NCBI GenBank assembly: GCA_030612005.1
Contig: JAUWOU010000022.1
Span: 1 to 32,782, forward strand
Source of the DNA: Candidatus Thorarchaeota archaeon
Lineage (GTDB): Archaea > Asgardarchaeota > Thorarchaeia > Thorarchaeales > Thorarchaeaceae
DNA length: 32,782 nucleotides
Reading direction: 5' to 3'
Below, piece after piece: positions 9,762 to 18,004 of this stretch (the stretch's first letter is position 1; each line of letters starts with the position of its first letter). Below the pieces are notes generated by a model. It saw only the letters and a program-made list of their open reading frames with translations. It did not search any database and was not told the DNA's origin. A program made the position numbers and the translations under genes.

Positions 9762-9875
9762 TTTGTGAGAAGCCACAAAAACTTGCGCTGATAAGTAAGA
9801 AATGATTTGATTGCAAGAAGATAAATTAGGGTAATCAACACAGCGCAGATGAATAAGAGATATTGGTGAATTGAT

Positions 9876-11735
9876 TTGAGGGGAACTAATCGTATTGCAA
9901 CTCTGTTTTTCGTAGTGTTACTATTAGTAATCTCATTTAGTGGAGTTCAATCTGTAAGTGGTTATTTCGGAGAAGATTTTCCTGCAAAAGGACCATACGT
10001 TGACGAAATCATCTTCAAGGTCATATCAAGTCAAGACCAGCGAGTTCTTGCACTCCAAAATGGCGAGATTGAAATGGACACCAGTTTCTTTGACCCATCT
10101 TACCTTCCCACATTGGCAACAGATCCAGACATTTCAATACACCAAGTAGACCGGAATGGATATGGGCAATTAACAATCAATTGTGCAAAATATCCTCTCA
10201 ACATAAGCGGATTCAGAAGAGCATTTGCATTTGCATTTAACAAAACAAAGCTTGCTTCCGAAGTAATGGATGGATTCGTTTTCGAACATGACTCCGTAGT
10301 ACCCCGACCTAATAGTTGGTGTGTAGAAGACGAGTTTGACTGGAATTACTATACAGCACTACCAGATGTAGGAAATCAGATTCTAGATTACCTTGGCTTT
10401 GAAATTAATGCGATCACTGGGTACCGACTTGCCCCAGATGATACTCCATTTGAGATAGTTTTTGAGCATTCAATAGTTAGCGCCAATCTTATTGCACTTC
10501 CAAATATTGTGCTGGAGGCATTGGAATCTTTGCATATTGATTGCAGAAAACAGTATGTTCAGTTCACTGACTATATGGATAGGGTACATCATCATGAGGA
10601 TTACGATATTGTCTTTTATGAAGCGGATTTCAACAACAATAATGTAGATTGGTTAGCATATGAATACGGGTCAGCTTATGCAGATGTTGACTTTCAGAAT
10701 CCCAGTAATTTTGTGAATGATACCTACGACGGTTGGTTAGATCAGCTCCTCTATGGTTCAACCTATGAAGAAGTGTATGAGGCTGCGGCGGAGATGCAGA
10801 AGATCCTGCACTACAACGTACCAAGGCTTGTCGTCTATGAGAACACCTACTTGCAAGGATACAGAAACGACCAATTCACCGGGCATGTGGAGGATCTTGA
10901 AAGATACATCTCAGGTCTATGGACCATGAGGAAAATACACAGACTGAATGATTCATTTGGTGGAACAGTTTCTATTGCTATCAGCGAAGATCCGGACAGC
11001 TTTAACTTCTTCACGGCTAATTCAGCTGACTCTGCATCAATCCTAGAAGAGCTCTGGCCTTCACTCTACAAATGTGGTCCAGATATGAATCCGATACCAG
11101 ACCTCGTTGAAAATATGCGGACAGAAACGCATAGTGACAATTCCATGGTACCTATAGGTCATATACGATATACTTTGGATATAATTAGAAATGCAACTTG
11201 GAGTGATGGAACAGCACTTACAGCCGAGGATGTTGCTTTTACTTACACTTATCAATTTGAGAGTGGATACTACGGAAATCCAGCCGCAAATGACCTGATG
11301 AAATTGTTTTCAGCATACGCCCCCTCTACATACAAAGTTGTCATAGAATTCTCAACAGAATCATACTGGCACTTCAGTAGCTTTGCATATGATTACATCA
11401 TTCCAAGTCACATCTTCAATGATGTAAGTGGAATTGGTTATGATGGATGGGACACTTGGAACCCAGTATTTGATTCCGCTGAGCCAAACGTGAATTGTGG
11501 TCCTTTCAATCTTACAGGTTACGTAGAAGAGGAATATTACAAGATAGAAAGGAATCCACTCTTTCACTATAAGGGGGATCCAGATGACCTAACTACTACC
11601 ACAAACCAGACGACTGTATCAAATGCGCTCTGGTTAACAGCAATCAGTACAGCACTGGTCGCAGGTTCAGGAATTCTCATCGTATATTGTATTTATTCAA
11701 AAGTTCAAGATCGCAAGAACGTTGAGAACGCTTGA
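9876..11735 (+). CDS. Family-5 extracellular solute-binding protein (SBP_5), permuted architecture, membrane-anchored (paralog 1)
   Basis: TTG start, signal peptide; canonical C-half motifs first (GPYVDEIIFKVISSQDQRVLALQNGEIEMD ... FRRAFAFAFNKTKL ... EMQKILHYNVPRLVVYENTYL), canonical N-half motifs second (FGGTVSIAISEDPDSFNF ... DIIRNATWSDGTALTAEDVAFTY ... GPFNLTGYVEEEYYKIERNPLFHY), Thr-rich linker, C-terminal TM. Confidence 0.88.
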   Translation: MRGTNRIATLFFVVLLLVISFSGVQSVSGYFGEDFPAKGPYVDEIIFKVISSQDQRVLALQNGEIEMDTSFFDPSYLPTLATDPDISIHQVDRNGYGQLTINCAKYPLNISGFRRAFAFAFNKTKLASEVMDGFVFEHDSVVPRPNSWCVEDEFDWNYYTALPDVGNQILDYLGFEINAITGYRLAPDDTPFEIVFEHSIVSANLIALPNIVLEALESLHIDCRKQYVQFTDYMDRVHHHEDYDIVFYEADFNNNNVDWLAYEYGSAYADVDFQNPSNFVNDTYDGWLDQLLYGSTYEEVYEAAAEMQKILHYNVPRLVVYENTYLQGYRNDQFTGHVEDLERYISGLWTMRKIHRLNDSFGGTVSIAISEDPDSFNFFTANSADSASILEELWPSLYKCGPDMNPIPDLVENMRTETHSDNSMVPIGHIRYTLDIIRNATWSDGTALTAEDVAFTYTYQFESGYYGNPAANDLMKLFSAYAPSTYKVVIEFSTESYWHFSSFAYDYIIPSHIFNDVSGIGYDGWDTWNPVFDSAEPNVNCGPFNLTGYVEEEYYKIERNPLFHYKGDPDDLTTTTNQTTVSNALWLTAISTALVAGSGILIVYCIYSKVQDRKNVENA

Positions 11736-11764
11736 TATTTGAAAATATATTGTTCAGCAGCAGC

Positions 11765-11853
11765 TTTCGATTTTTCGAATCCTAATGTGAGATTCCAAGA
11801 GGTTAAATGAGCATTTTCACACTATTAGTCTTGGATTGGAGGTTTAGGTGAAC
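11765..11853 (+). repeat. 89-bp upstream repeat, copy A (upstream of SBP paralog 2)
   Basis: Identical base for base to 15962-16050; begins tttcgatttttcgaatcctaatgtgag and ends ggaggtttaggtgaac just before the SBP start. Contains the small inverted repeat TTCGA-TTTT-TCGAA. Confidence 0.92.
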
Positions 11854-11857
11854 CTAT

Positions 11858-13759
11858 TTGAGGAAAGCTGTCCATACTACTGCACTGTTAGTAATAGTTG
11901 CTTTATTGGTAGTATTATTCGGGGGAACTCAGTTAATTAGTAGTTATTCAGAGTCAGATTCTCTTCTTACAGGACCATATATAGATGAGGTCATCTTCAA
12001 GGTCATAGTAGACCCAGGACAGACAGTTCTTGCCTTGCAAACAGGAGAGATTGAAATGGATACTGGCTTTATTCATCCAAATTATCTCCCACAATTGGAT
12101 ACAGATCCTAACATCGATATCTATAGATCAACTCGAAATGGTTATGGTCACATAACAATCAATTGTAGAAAATATCCACTCAATATCAGTGGTTTCAGAA
12201 GAGCCTTTGCATTTGCGTTTAACAAGACTAGAGTTTCTTCAGTAATATTTGATGGATTCAGCATTGAACACGACTCCATGGTACCCCAACCAAATAGCTG
12301 GTGTGCTGAAGACCAGTTTGACTATCATTATTATACCGCACAGCCGGATATTGGCAATCAGATTCTAGATGATCTGGGGTTCGCGATAGATGGTGAAACT
12401 GGTTATCGAAATGCCCCGGACGGAATACCATTTGAGATTGTTATAGAACATGGAAGTCCAGGGCCAGATAGGATTAGTACCCCGGATATTGCTGTAGAAG
12501 CGTTGCACTCGCTGCATATAGATGCCCATAGACAACCTGCAGACTGGAACGAGTACATCTCAAGGCTAGACAACCATGGTGATTATGACATGGTCTTCTT
12601 TGCCTCAAACTTCTTTGATAATGATATAGATTGGCTTGCATACGAGTACTGGTCTGAGTACGTTGATACACCCTATCAGAACCCAACCAACTTCAGAAAT
12701 GCAACCTACGACAGCTACAGAGATGCGCTCCTGTATGGTACAACCTACGAGGAAGTCTATGAGGCAGGTGCTGAGATGCAGAAGATACTGCACTACAACG
12801 TGCCAAGGCTTGTTGTCTATGAGAACGTCTACTTACAAGCATACAGGAACGATCAGTTCACCGGTCATGTTGAAGATCTTGGGAATCATATTTCTGGTCC
12901 ATGGACTATGAGAAATATCCACAACATCGATGGCACATTTGGTGGTACTGTTCCAATTGCTATTGGTCAGGAACCTGACAGTTTCAACATCTACGTAACA
13001 AACTCAGCTTACGCTGCAGCAATCAACTCTGAGCTATGGTCATCACTCTACAAATATAATCCAGACCTAGAGCCATGGCCGGATCTTGCTGAGAGTATGC
13101 TAACAGAAACCCATAGTGATAATCCAAGCATTCCTGAAGGGAATACACGATTTACTATCGATATCATAAGAAATGCAACATGGAGTGACGGAGAACCGGT
13201 TACAGCAGAGGATGTTGCATTTACATTCGTCTATGGATTAGAAACTGGCAACTACACTGATATGCATGATAGAGACCTGAGTGATCTCGAGGCCCTATAT
13301 TGTCCAGCACCATATCGTGTTGTCTTTGAATTTAAAACAGAATCATTTTGGCACTTCGGTAGATTTGCTTATGAGTATATAATTCCACAACACATTTTCA
13401 ACGATGTTACAGGAATTGGTTATGACAGATGGAACACCTGGAACCCAGTGTTTGATCCCGCGGAACCTAACGTGAACTGTGGTCCTTTCATCGTCACTGA
13501 CATAGAAGCAGGAGAATACTACAAAATAGAAAGGAATCCCCTTTTCCACTATGCTGCAGACCCAAATGCTCCGATAATAGAACCCACTTCCACTACAACA
13601 TCAAGTTCTACCACGACTTCACTTACAAACCAGTCGACAATACCGGAAATGAACGGGTCACTAGTATTCAGCATCACACTGATTTCAGGTGCAGGAATTG
13701 TAATTGTATTCTGCTTAGTAATTATAATGAAGGAGAGGCGGGCGCTGAATGATATTTGA
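11858..13759 (+). CDS. Family-5 solute-binding protein, permuted, membrane-anchored (paralog 2)
   Basis: Same permuted motif order as paralog 1; stalk EPTSTTTSSSTTTSLTNQST; TM near the C-terminus. Confidence 0.88.
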   Translation: MRKAVHTTALLVIVALLVVLFGGTQLISSYSESDSLLTGPYIDEVIFKVIVDPGQTVLALQTGEIEMDTGFIHPNYLPQLDTDPNIDIYRSTRNGYGHITINCRKYPLNISGFRRAFAFAFNKTRVSSVIFDGFSIEHDSMVPQPNSWCAEDQFDYHYYTAQPDIGNQILDDLGFAIDGETGYRNAPDGIPFEIVIEHGSPGPDRISTPDIAVEALHSLHIDAHRQPADWNEYISRLDNHGDYDMVFFASNFFDNDIDWLAYEYWSEYVDTPYQNPTNFRNATYDSYRDALLYGTTYEEVYEAGAEMQKILHYNVPRLVVYENVYLQAYRNDQFTGHVEDLGNHISGPWTMRNIHNIDGTFGGTVPIAIGQEPDSFNIYVTNSAYAAAINSELWSSLYKYNPDLEPWPDLAESMLTETHSDNPSIPEGNTRFTIDIIRNATWSDGEPVTAEDVAFTFVYGLETGNYTDMHDRDLSDLEALYCPAPYRVVFEFKTESFWHFGRFAYEYIIPQHIFNDVTGIGYDRWNTWNPVFDPAEPNVNCGPFIVTDIEAGEYYKIERNPLFHYAADPNAPIIEPTSTTTSSSTTTSLTNQSTIPEMNGSLVFSITLISGAGIVIVFCLVIIMKERRALNDI

Positions 13760-15647
13760 GAACAGAAGATTAAAGGTTCAAAAGAAAGCAATCTTTACAA
13801 TTTTTGTTTTGCTTCTGGTTTTTCTAACAAGTCCCAACAATGTACAAGGACTTGAATCAACTCTATCCAATCTCTCAACAGGACCCTACGTTGATGAGGT
13901 CATCTTCAAGGTCATCGAAAACCAAGACCAGCGTGTTCTAGCTTTGCTGGAAGGAGAGATTGAGATGGATACTAACTTTTTCGACCCTGTACATCTTTCC
14001 ACTCTGGATGCAGATCCAAATATCGATGTCTATACTGCATTGAGAAATGGGTATGGTCATATTACAATAAACTGTGAAAAATATCCGCTCAACATCAGTG
14101 GTTTGAGAAGAGCTTTTGCCTTTGCGTTTAACAAGACAAGAGTTACTGAAGAAATACTGGATGGATTCGGTATTGAACACGACTCACTGGTGCCCCGACC
14201 AAATGGTTGGTGTGTTGAAGACCAGTTTGATTATCATTATTATGCAGCACAACCAGATATTGGTAACCAGATATTAGATGCCCTGAATTTCACAATCGAT
14301 GCAGGAACAGGATTCAGATTAGCGCCTGATGGCACTCCATTTGAGATTGCTATCAAATACGCAGCCTCATCACCAGAGATTGCTGGGGGTACAGCCCAGA
14401 TTGCTGTTGATGCACTGCGTAGTCTTGGAGTAAAAGCAGAAACCCTTGCTTCAACCTTCGAAGAGTATGGCTATGGTCCATTGTGGGACTTTGACATGGT
14501 CTTCTATGCCGTAAACTTCCACACCAATGATGTCGACTGGCTTGCATATGAGTACTGGTCTGAGTACGCAGATGAACCATATCAAAACCCAACCAACTTC
14601 AGAAACGCAACCTATGACAACTGCATAGATCAGCTCCTCTACAGTACAACCTATGAGGAAGTCTTTGAAGCAGCTTCCGAGATGCAAAAGATTCTACACT
14701 ATAACGTCCCGAGACTTGTAGTATATGTCGATACCTACATGCAAGGGTACAGAAACGACCAGTTCACTGGTCATGTTGAAGACGTCGGTAGAAACATCGC
14801 AGGTTCATGGACTATGAGAAAGATTCACAAACTCGATGGCACATTTGGTGGTTCTATCCCAGTTGCTATTGGTCGGATTCCCGATAGCTTCAATTTCTTC
14901 GTCACAAACTCCGTCGACTCTGCATCAATCTTATCAGAGCTTTGGCCATCACTCTACAAATGGGGTCCAGACCTTAAGCCTTGGCAGGATATTGCAGAGA
15001 ACGTGTTAACAGAAGTTCATACCGATAATCCAGAAGTACCAGACGGGCATACTAGATTCACTATCGATATAGTTCACAATGCCACATGGACTGATGGAAC
15101 ACCAATCACTGGCACAGATGTCGTATACAGTATCATATATTCATTTGAAAGTGCAATTTATGGTAACCCAGCCGGTTCTGATATTGGTGATTTATTTGCA
15201 GCCTATACACGCTCCACATTTACTGTAATAATCGAGTTCAGTACAGAATCCTATTGGCACTTCAGTAATTTCGCATTTGACTACATTATTCCATACCATA
15301 TTTTCAACGATGTTACAGGAATTGGTTATGACAGATGGAACACCTGGAACCCAGTGTTTGATCCCGCGGAACCTAACGTGAACTGTGGTCCATTTACTTT
15401 CACAGACTATGAAGCAGGAGAATACTACAAAATAGAAAGGAATCCCCTTTTCCACTATGCTGCAGACCCAAATGCTCCGATAATAGAACCCACTTCTAAT
15501 ACAACAGGACATACAAACCAGTCTATAGTACAGGAAATGAATTGGTCATTAGTATTCGGCTTTACAATTGGCTCAGGCTCCACTATAGTCATTTTCTACA
15601 GCCTAGTAATGATCAATAAAAGTCGCAGAAACGTTGAGAGCAATTGA
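13749..15647 (+). CDS. Family-5 solute-binding protein, permuted, membrane-anchored (paralog 3)
   Basis: Overlaps the end of paralog 2 by 11 nt; same permuted motif order; hydrophobic C-terminal anchor. A later start may be used. Confidence 0.87.
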   Translation: MIFENRRLKVQKKAIFTIFVLLLVFLTSPNNVQGLESTLSNLSTGPYVDEVIFKVIENQDQRVLALLEGEIEMDTNFFDPVHLSTLDADPNIDVYTALRNGYGHITINCEKYPLNISGLRRAFAFAFNKTRVTEEILDGFGIEHDSLVPRPNGWCVEDQFDYHYYAAQPDIGNQILDALNFTIDAGTGFRLAPDGTPFEIAIKYAASSPEIAGGTAQIAVDALRSLGVKAETLASTFEEYGYGPLWDFDMVFYAVNFHTNDVDWLAYEYWSEYADEPYQNPTNFRNATYDNCIDQLLYSTTYEEVFEAASEMQKILHYNVPRLVVYVDTYMQGYRNDQFTGHVEDVGRNIAGSWTMRKIHKLDGTFGGSIPVAIGRIPDSFNFFVTNSVDSASILSELWPSLYKWGPDLKPWQDIAENVLTEVHTDNPEVPDGHTRFTIDIVHNATWTDGTPITGTDVVYSIIYSFESAIYGNPAGSDIGDLFAAYTRSTFTVIIEFSTESYWHFSNFAFDYIIPYHIFNDVTGIGYDRWNTWNPVFDPAEPNVNCGPFTFTDYEAGEYYKIERNPLFHYAADPNAPIIEPTSNTTGHTNQSIVQEMNWSLVFGFTIGSGSTIVIFYSLVMINKSRRNVESN

Positions 15648-15657
15648 TATTCGAGTA

Positions 15658-15890
15658 CTAGAAGATCTTCGGCTCGTGCCATTCACCCCACAGATTACGC
15701 CAGACTTCTAATTTCTTTCCAACAGTTGCATATGCTTTGACTGCATCAACAATATGAGGTATGACATTCTCGCTACTTTCTGAGGCTTTTGGAAAACCAG
15801 CAAGTGTTGCTTCAACTTTAAAGCTGTCACGCTCCTTTCGGACCTTCGGTGTTCGTTCAACCTCTGGGTCAATCTTGAAAACTGGATTTG
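15658..15890 (-). pseudogene. Truncated 3' fragment of a methylmalonyl-CoA mutase gene (homologous to 18005-18252)
   Basis: Minus-strand frame gives [75 protein letters not shown], versus [80 protein letters not shown] in the intact gene; one 15-nt in-frame deletion. Confidence 0.88.
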
Positions 15891-15961
15891 TCCGTCTTGG
15901 TCTTTTTGCAGTTGCTGTGCTTTTCGGTAGAAGGCGAGGCTCCGTTCCATAACAAGGTACA

Positions 15962-16050
15962 TTTCGATTTTTCGAATCCTAATGTGAGATTCCAAGAGGT
16001 TAAATGAGCATTTTCACACTATTAGTCTTGGATTGGAGGTTTAGGTGAAC
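15962..16050 (+). repeat. 89-bp upstream repeat, copy B (upstream of SBP paralog 4)
   Basis: Identical to 11765-11853 (offset 4197). Confidence 0.92.
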
Positions 16051-16054
16051 TGAT

Positions 16055-17983
16055 TTGAGGAGATCCGTTCGTACTGCGACTCTGCTGGTAATAACAGCTC
16101 TAGTGGTGGTTTCATTTAGTGGAGTTACTGAAGCTAGTGATTATTATGAATCAGATTCTCTTGTTACAGGACCGTATGTTGATTGTATAGAATTTCTTTA
16201 TATTGGTAACCAAAATCAGATAGTTCGCGCTTTGCAGGCAGGGAGTATACAGATGGCGTCGAATTACTTCATTCCATCTTACCTTCCAGCATTAGAAGAA
16301 GATCCAGATATCGAATTATATAACTCAACTCGGAATGGTTATGGTCATATTTCAATAAACTGTGCCAAGTATCCTCTGAACATTAGTGGTTTCCGTAGAG
16401 CTTTTGCCTATGCATTCGACAAACAATTGCTAAGAGTAAATATTATGGATGGGTTTTCACAGGACCATGATTCGTTAGTCCCATATTGTAATCAATGGTG
16501 TATTGAGGATGATCTTCCATGGCATTATTACACTGCCCAACCAGACGTAGGAAATTCAATACTTGATGAACTTGGGTTCGAGATAGATGGTGTAACTGGA
16601 TATCGGAATGCACCAAATGGCACACCATTTGACATTGCAATAGAAAGCTGGAGTTATGGTGGTGGCATATCACAAATTGGAGTAGATGCACTAAGTGCCT
16701 TAGGCGTGAATGCAACCACTAAATTTTCAGACTACATCGAATTAAGAGATCGCTTTGGTACGCATGGTGACTATGATATGATCGTCTCTAGTACTCAGTT
16801 CGACACGTTCGATATTCAATGGTTAGCAGATGAATACGGGTCAATGAATGCAAATATTGATTACAAAAATCCAACAAACTTCAGAAACGAATCCTTTGAT
16901 GCATGGATAGACCGACTACGATATAGTACAACACGAGAAGATATTCAAGAAGCTGCTGCTGCGATGCAACTAATCCTTCACGAAAATGTTCCAAGGCTTG
17001 TTGTGTATCAGCATATCTACAGGACAGCATACAGAGTTAGCGAATTCGCAGGTCATGTCGGTAGCAAGGTTTCAAGTATTACAAATCAATGGACATTTCG
17101 AAATATACACCCACAATCTGCAGACTTTGGCGGCACTGTATCAGTTGCACTGTATAATGATATAGTAAGTTTCAACCATTTCACACCAGACTATATGTCC
17201 GATGTCTATTTTCATTATAGGAGAGATGATGATGTCATAGTCCTTGACTTGATTTATTCATCGCTTTTCGATAGGGGACCAGATATGAAGCCAGTCCCAG
17301 ATTTGGTAGTAAGCATGTATGAAGAAACTCATAGTGATAATCCGAATGTCGCAAAGAATCGAATAAGGTTTACAATGGATATTGTACAAAATGCAACATG
17401 GTCTGATGGTGTTCCTCTCACTGCAGATGATATAGTGTTCACATTCCTCTACATGATGGAGAATGGAGTAGCTCATACACCTTTCAATTTGGACTGGTCA
17501 TATAGTGAAATCAATAGTCTTTGGTCTCCAACACCTTACAGAGTGGTCATAGAATTTTCCACGGAGTCCTATTGGCACTTCGAGAAATTTGCCTATGAAT
17601 ACATTCTTCCAATGCACATCATGACAAATGAAGAATTGATGGAAGGTTCAGATTACCTTTCATGGAATCCTGGAATTAACGCATCACAACCACTCGTTAC
17701 AAGTGGACCATTCCTTCTATCTGATTTCAGCCTAGATTACTACAACGATGTTAATGCTTGCGAATTCTCCTATAATCCAGCATTCTACTTTGCCCCTGAA
17801 CGTCCCTCTACTGAAACAACTACTACAACAACTACAACTACAACTATAACATTAACGACAACAAACGCAACGAATAATCAAAGCATGAATTTGCCCCTTA
17901 TCTTCATCACAGCTTCGATTTCATGTTCAGGAACTGTTATTGTATTTTACGTAGTAGTTAAGTTTCAGAACCGTAAGAGCTAA
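16055..17983 (+). CDS. Family-5 solute-binding protein, permuted, membrane-anchored (paralog 4, most divergent)
   Basis: Same permuted order (GPYVDCIEFLYIGNQNQIVRALQAGSIQM ... NPTNFRNESFDAWIDRL ... DFGGTVSVAL ... VQNATWSDGVPLTADDIVFTF); Thr-rich stalk STETTTTTTTTTTITLTTTNATNNQ; C-terminal TM. Confidence 0.87.
   Translation: MRRSVRTATLLVITALVVVSFSGVTEASDYYESDSLVTGPYVDCIEFLYIGNQNQIVRALQAGSIQMASNYFIPSYLPALEEDPDIELYNSTRNGYGHISINCAKYPLNISGFRRAFAYAFDKQLLRVNIMDGFSQDHDSLVPYCNQWCIEDDLPWHYYTAQPDVGNSILDELGFEIDGVTGYRNAPNGTPFDIAIESWSYGGGISQIGVDALSALGVNATTKFSDYIELRDRFGTHGDYDMIVSSTQFDTFDIQWLADEYGSMNANIDYKNPTNFRNESFDAWIDRLRYSTTREDIQEAAAAMQLILHENVPRLVVYQHIYRTAYRVSEFAGHVGSKVSSITNQWTFRNIHPQSADFGGTVSVALYNDIVSFNHFTPDYMSDVYFHYRRDDDVIVLDLIYSSLFDRGPDMKPVPDLVVSMYEETHSDNPNVAKNRIRFTMDIVQNATWSDGVPLTADDIVFTFLYMMENGVAHTPFNLDWSYSEINSLWSPTPYRVVIEFSTESYWHFEKFAYEYILPMHIMTNEELMEGSDYLSWNPGINASQPLVTSGPFLLSDFSLDYYNDVNACEFSYNPAFYFAPERPSTETTTTTTTTTTITLTTTNATNNQSMNLPLIFITASISCSGTVIVFYVVVKFQNRKS
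17811..17866 (+). repeat. ACT/ACA-type triplet-rich low-complexity tract encoding the poly-Thr stalk
   Basis: gaaacaactactacaacaactacaactacaactataacattaacgacaacaaac inside SBP paralog 4. Confidence 0.75.
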
Positions 17984-18004
17984 TGCGAATTTGTTATTCA
18001 AGTA

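Noticed and set aside
9876-11735. SBP paralog 1 as a chance splice of two neighbouring truncated SBP genes
   Set aside because: All four paralogs share the same order, each with its own signal peptide, stalk and TM and an uninterrupted frame, so truncation or assembly error is unlikely.
15708-15995. 95-aa minus-strand ORF
   Set aside because: Runs out of frame through the mutase fragment; the homologous frame is a different one, and it overlaps the leader repeat.
11765-16050. Insertion sequence or transposon bounded by the 89-bp repeats
   Set aside because: No transposase, no terminal inverted repeats or target duplications; content is fully explained by duplicated SBP/mutase sequence.
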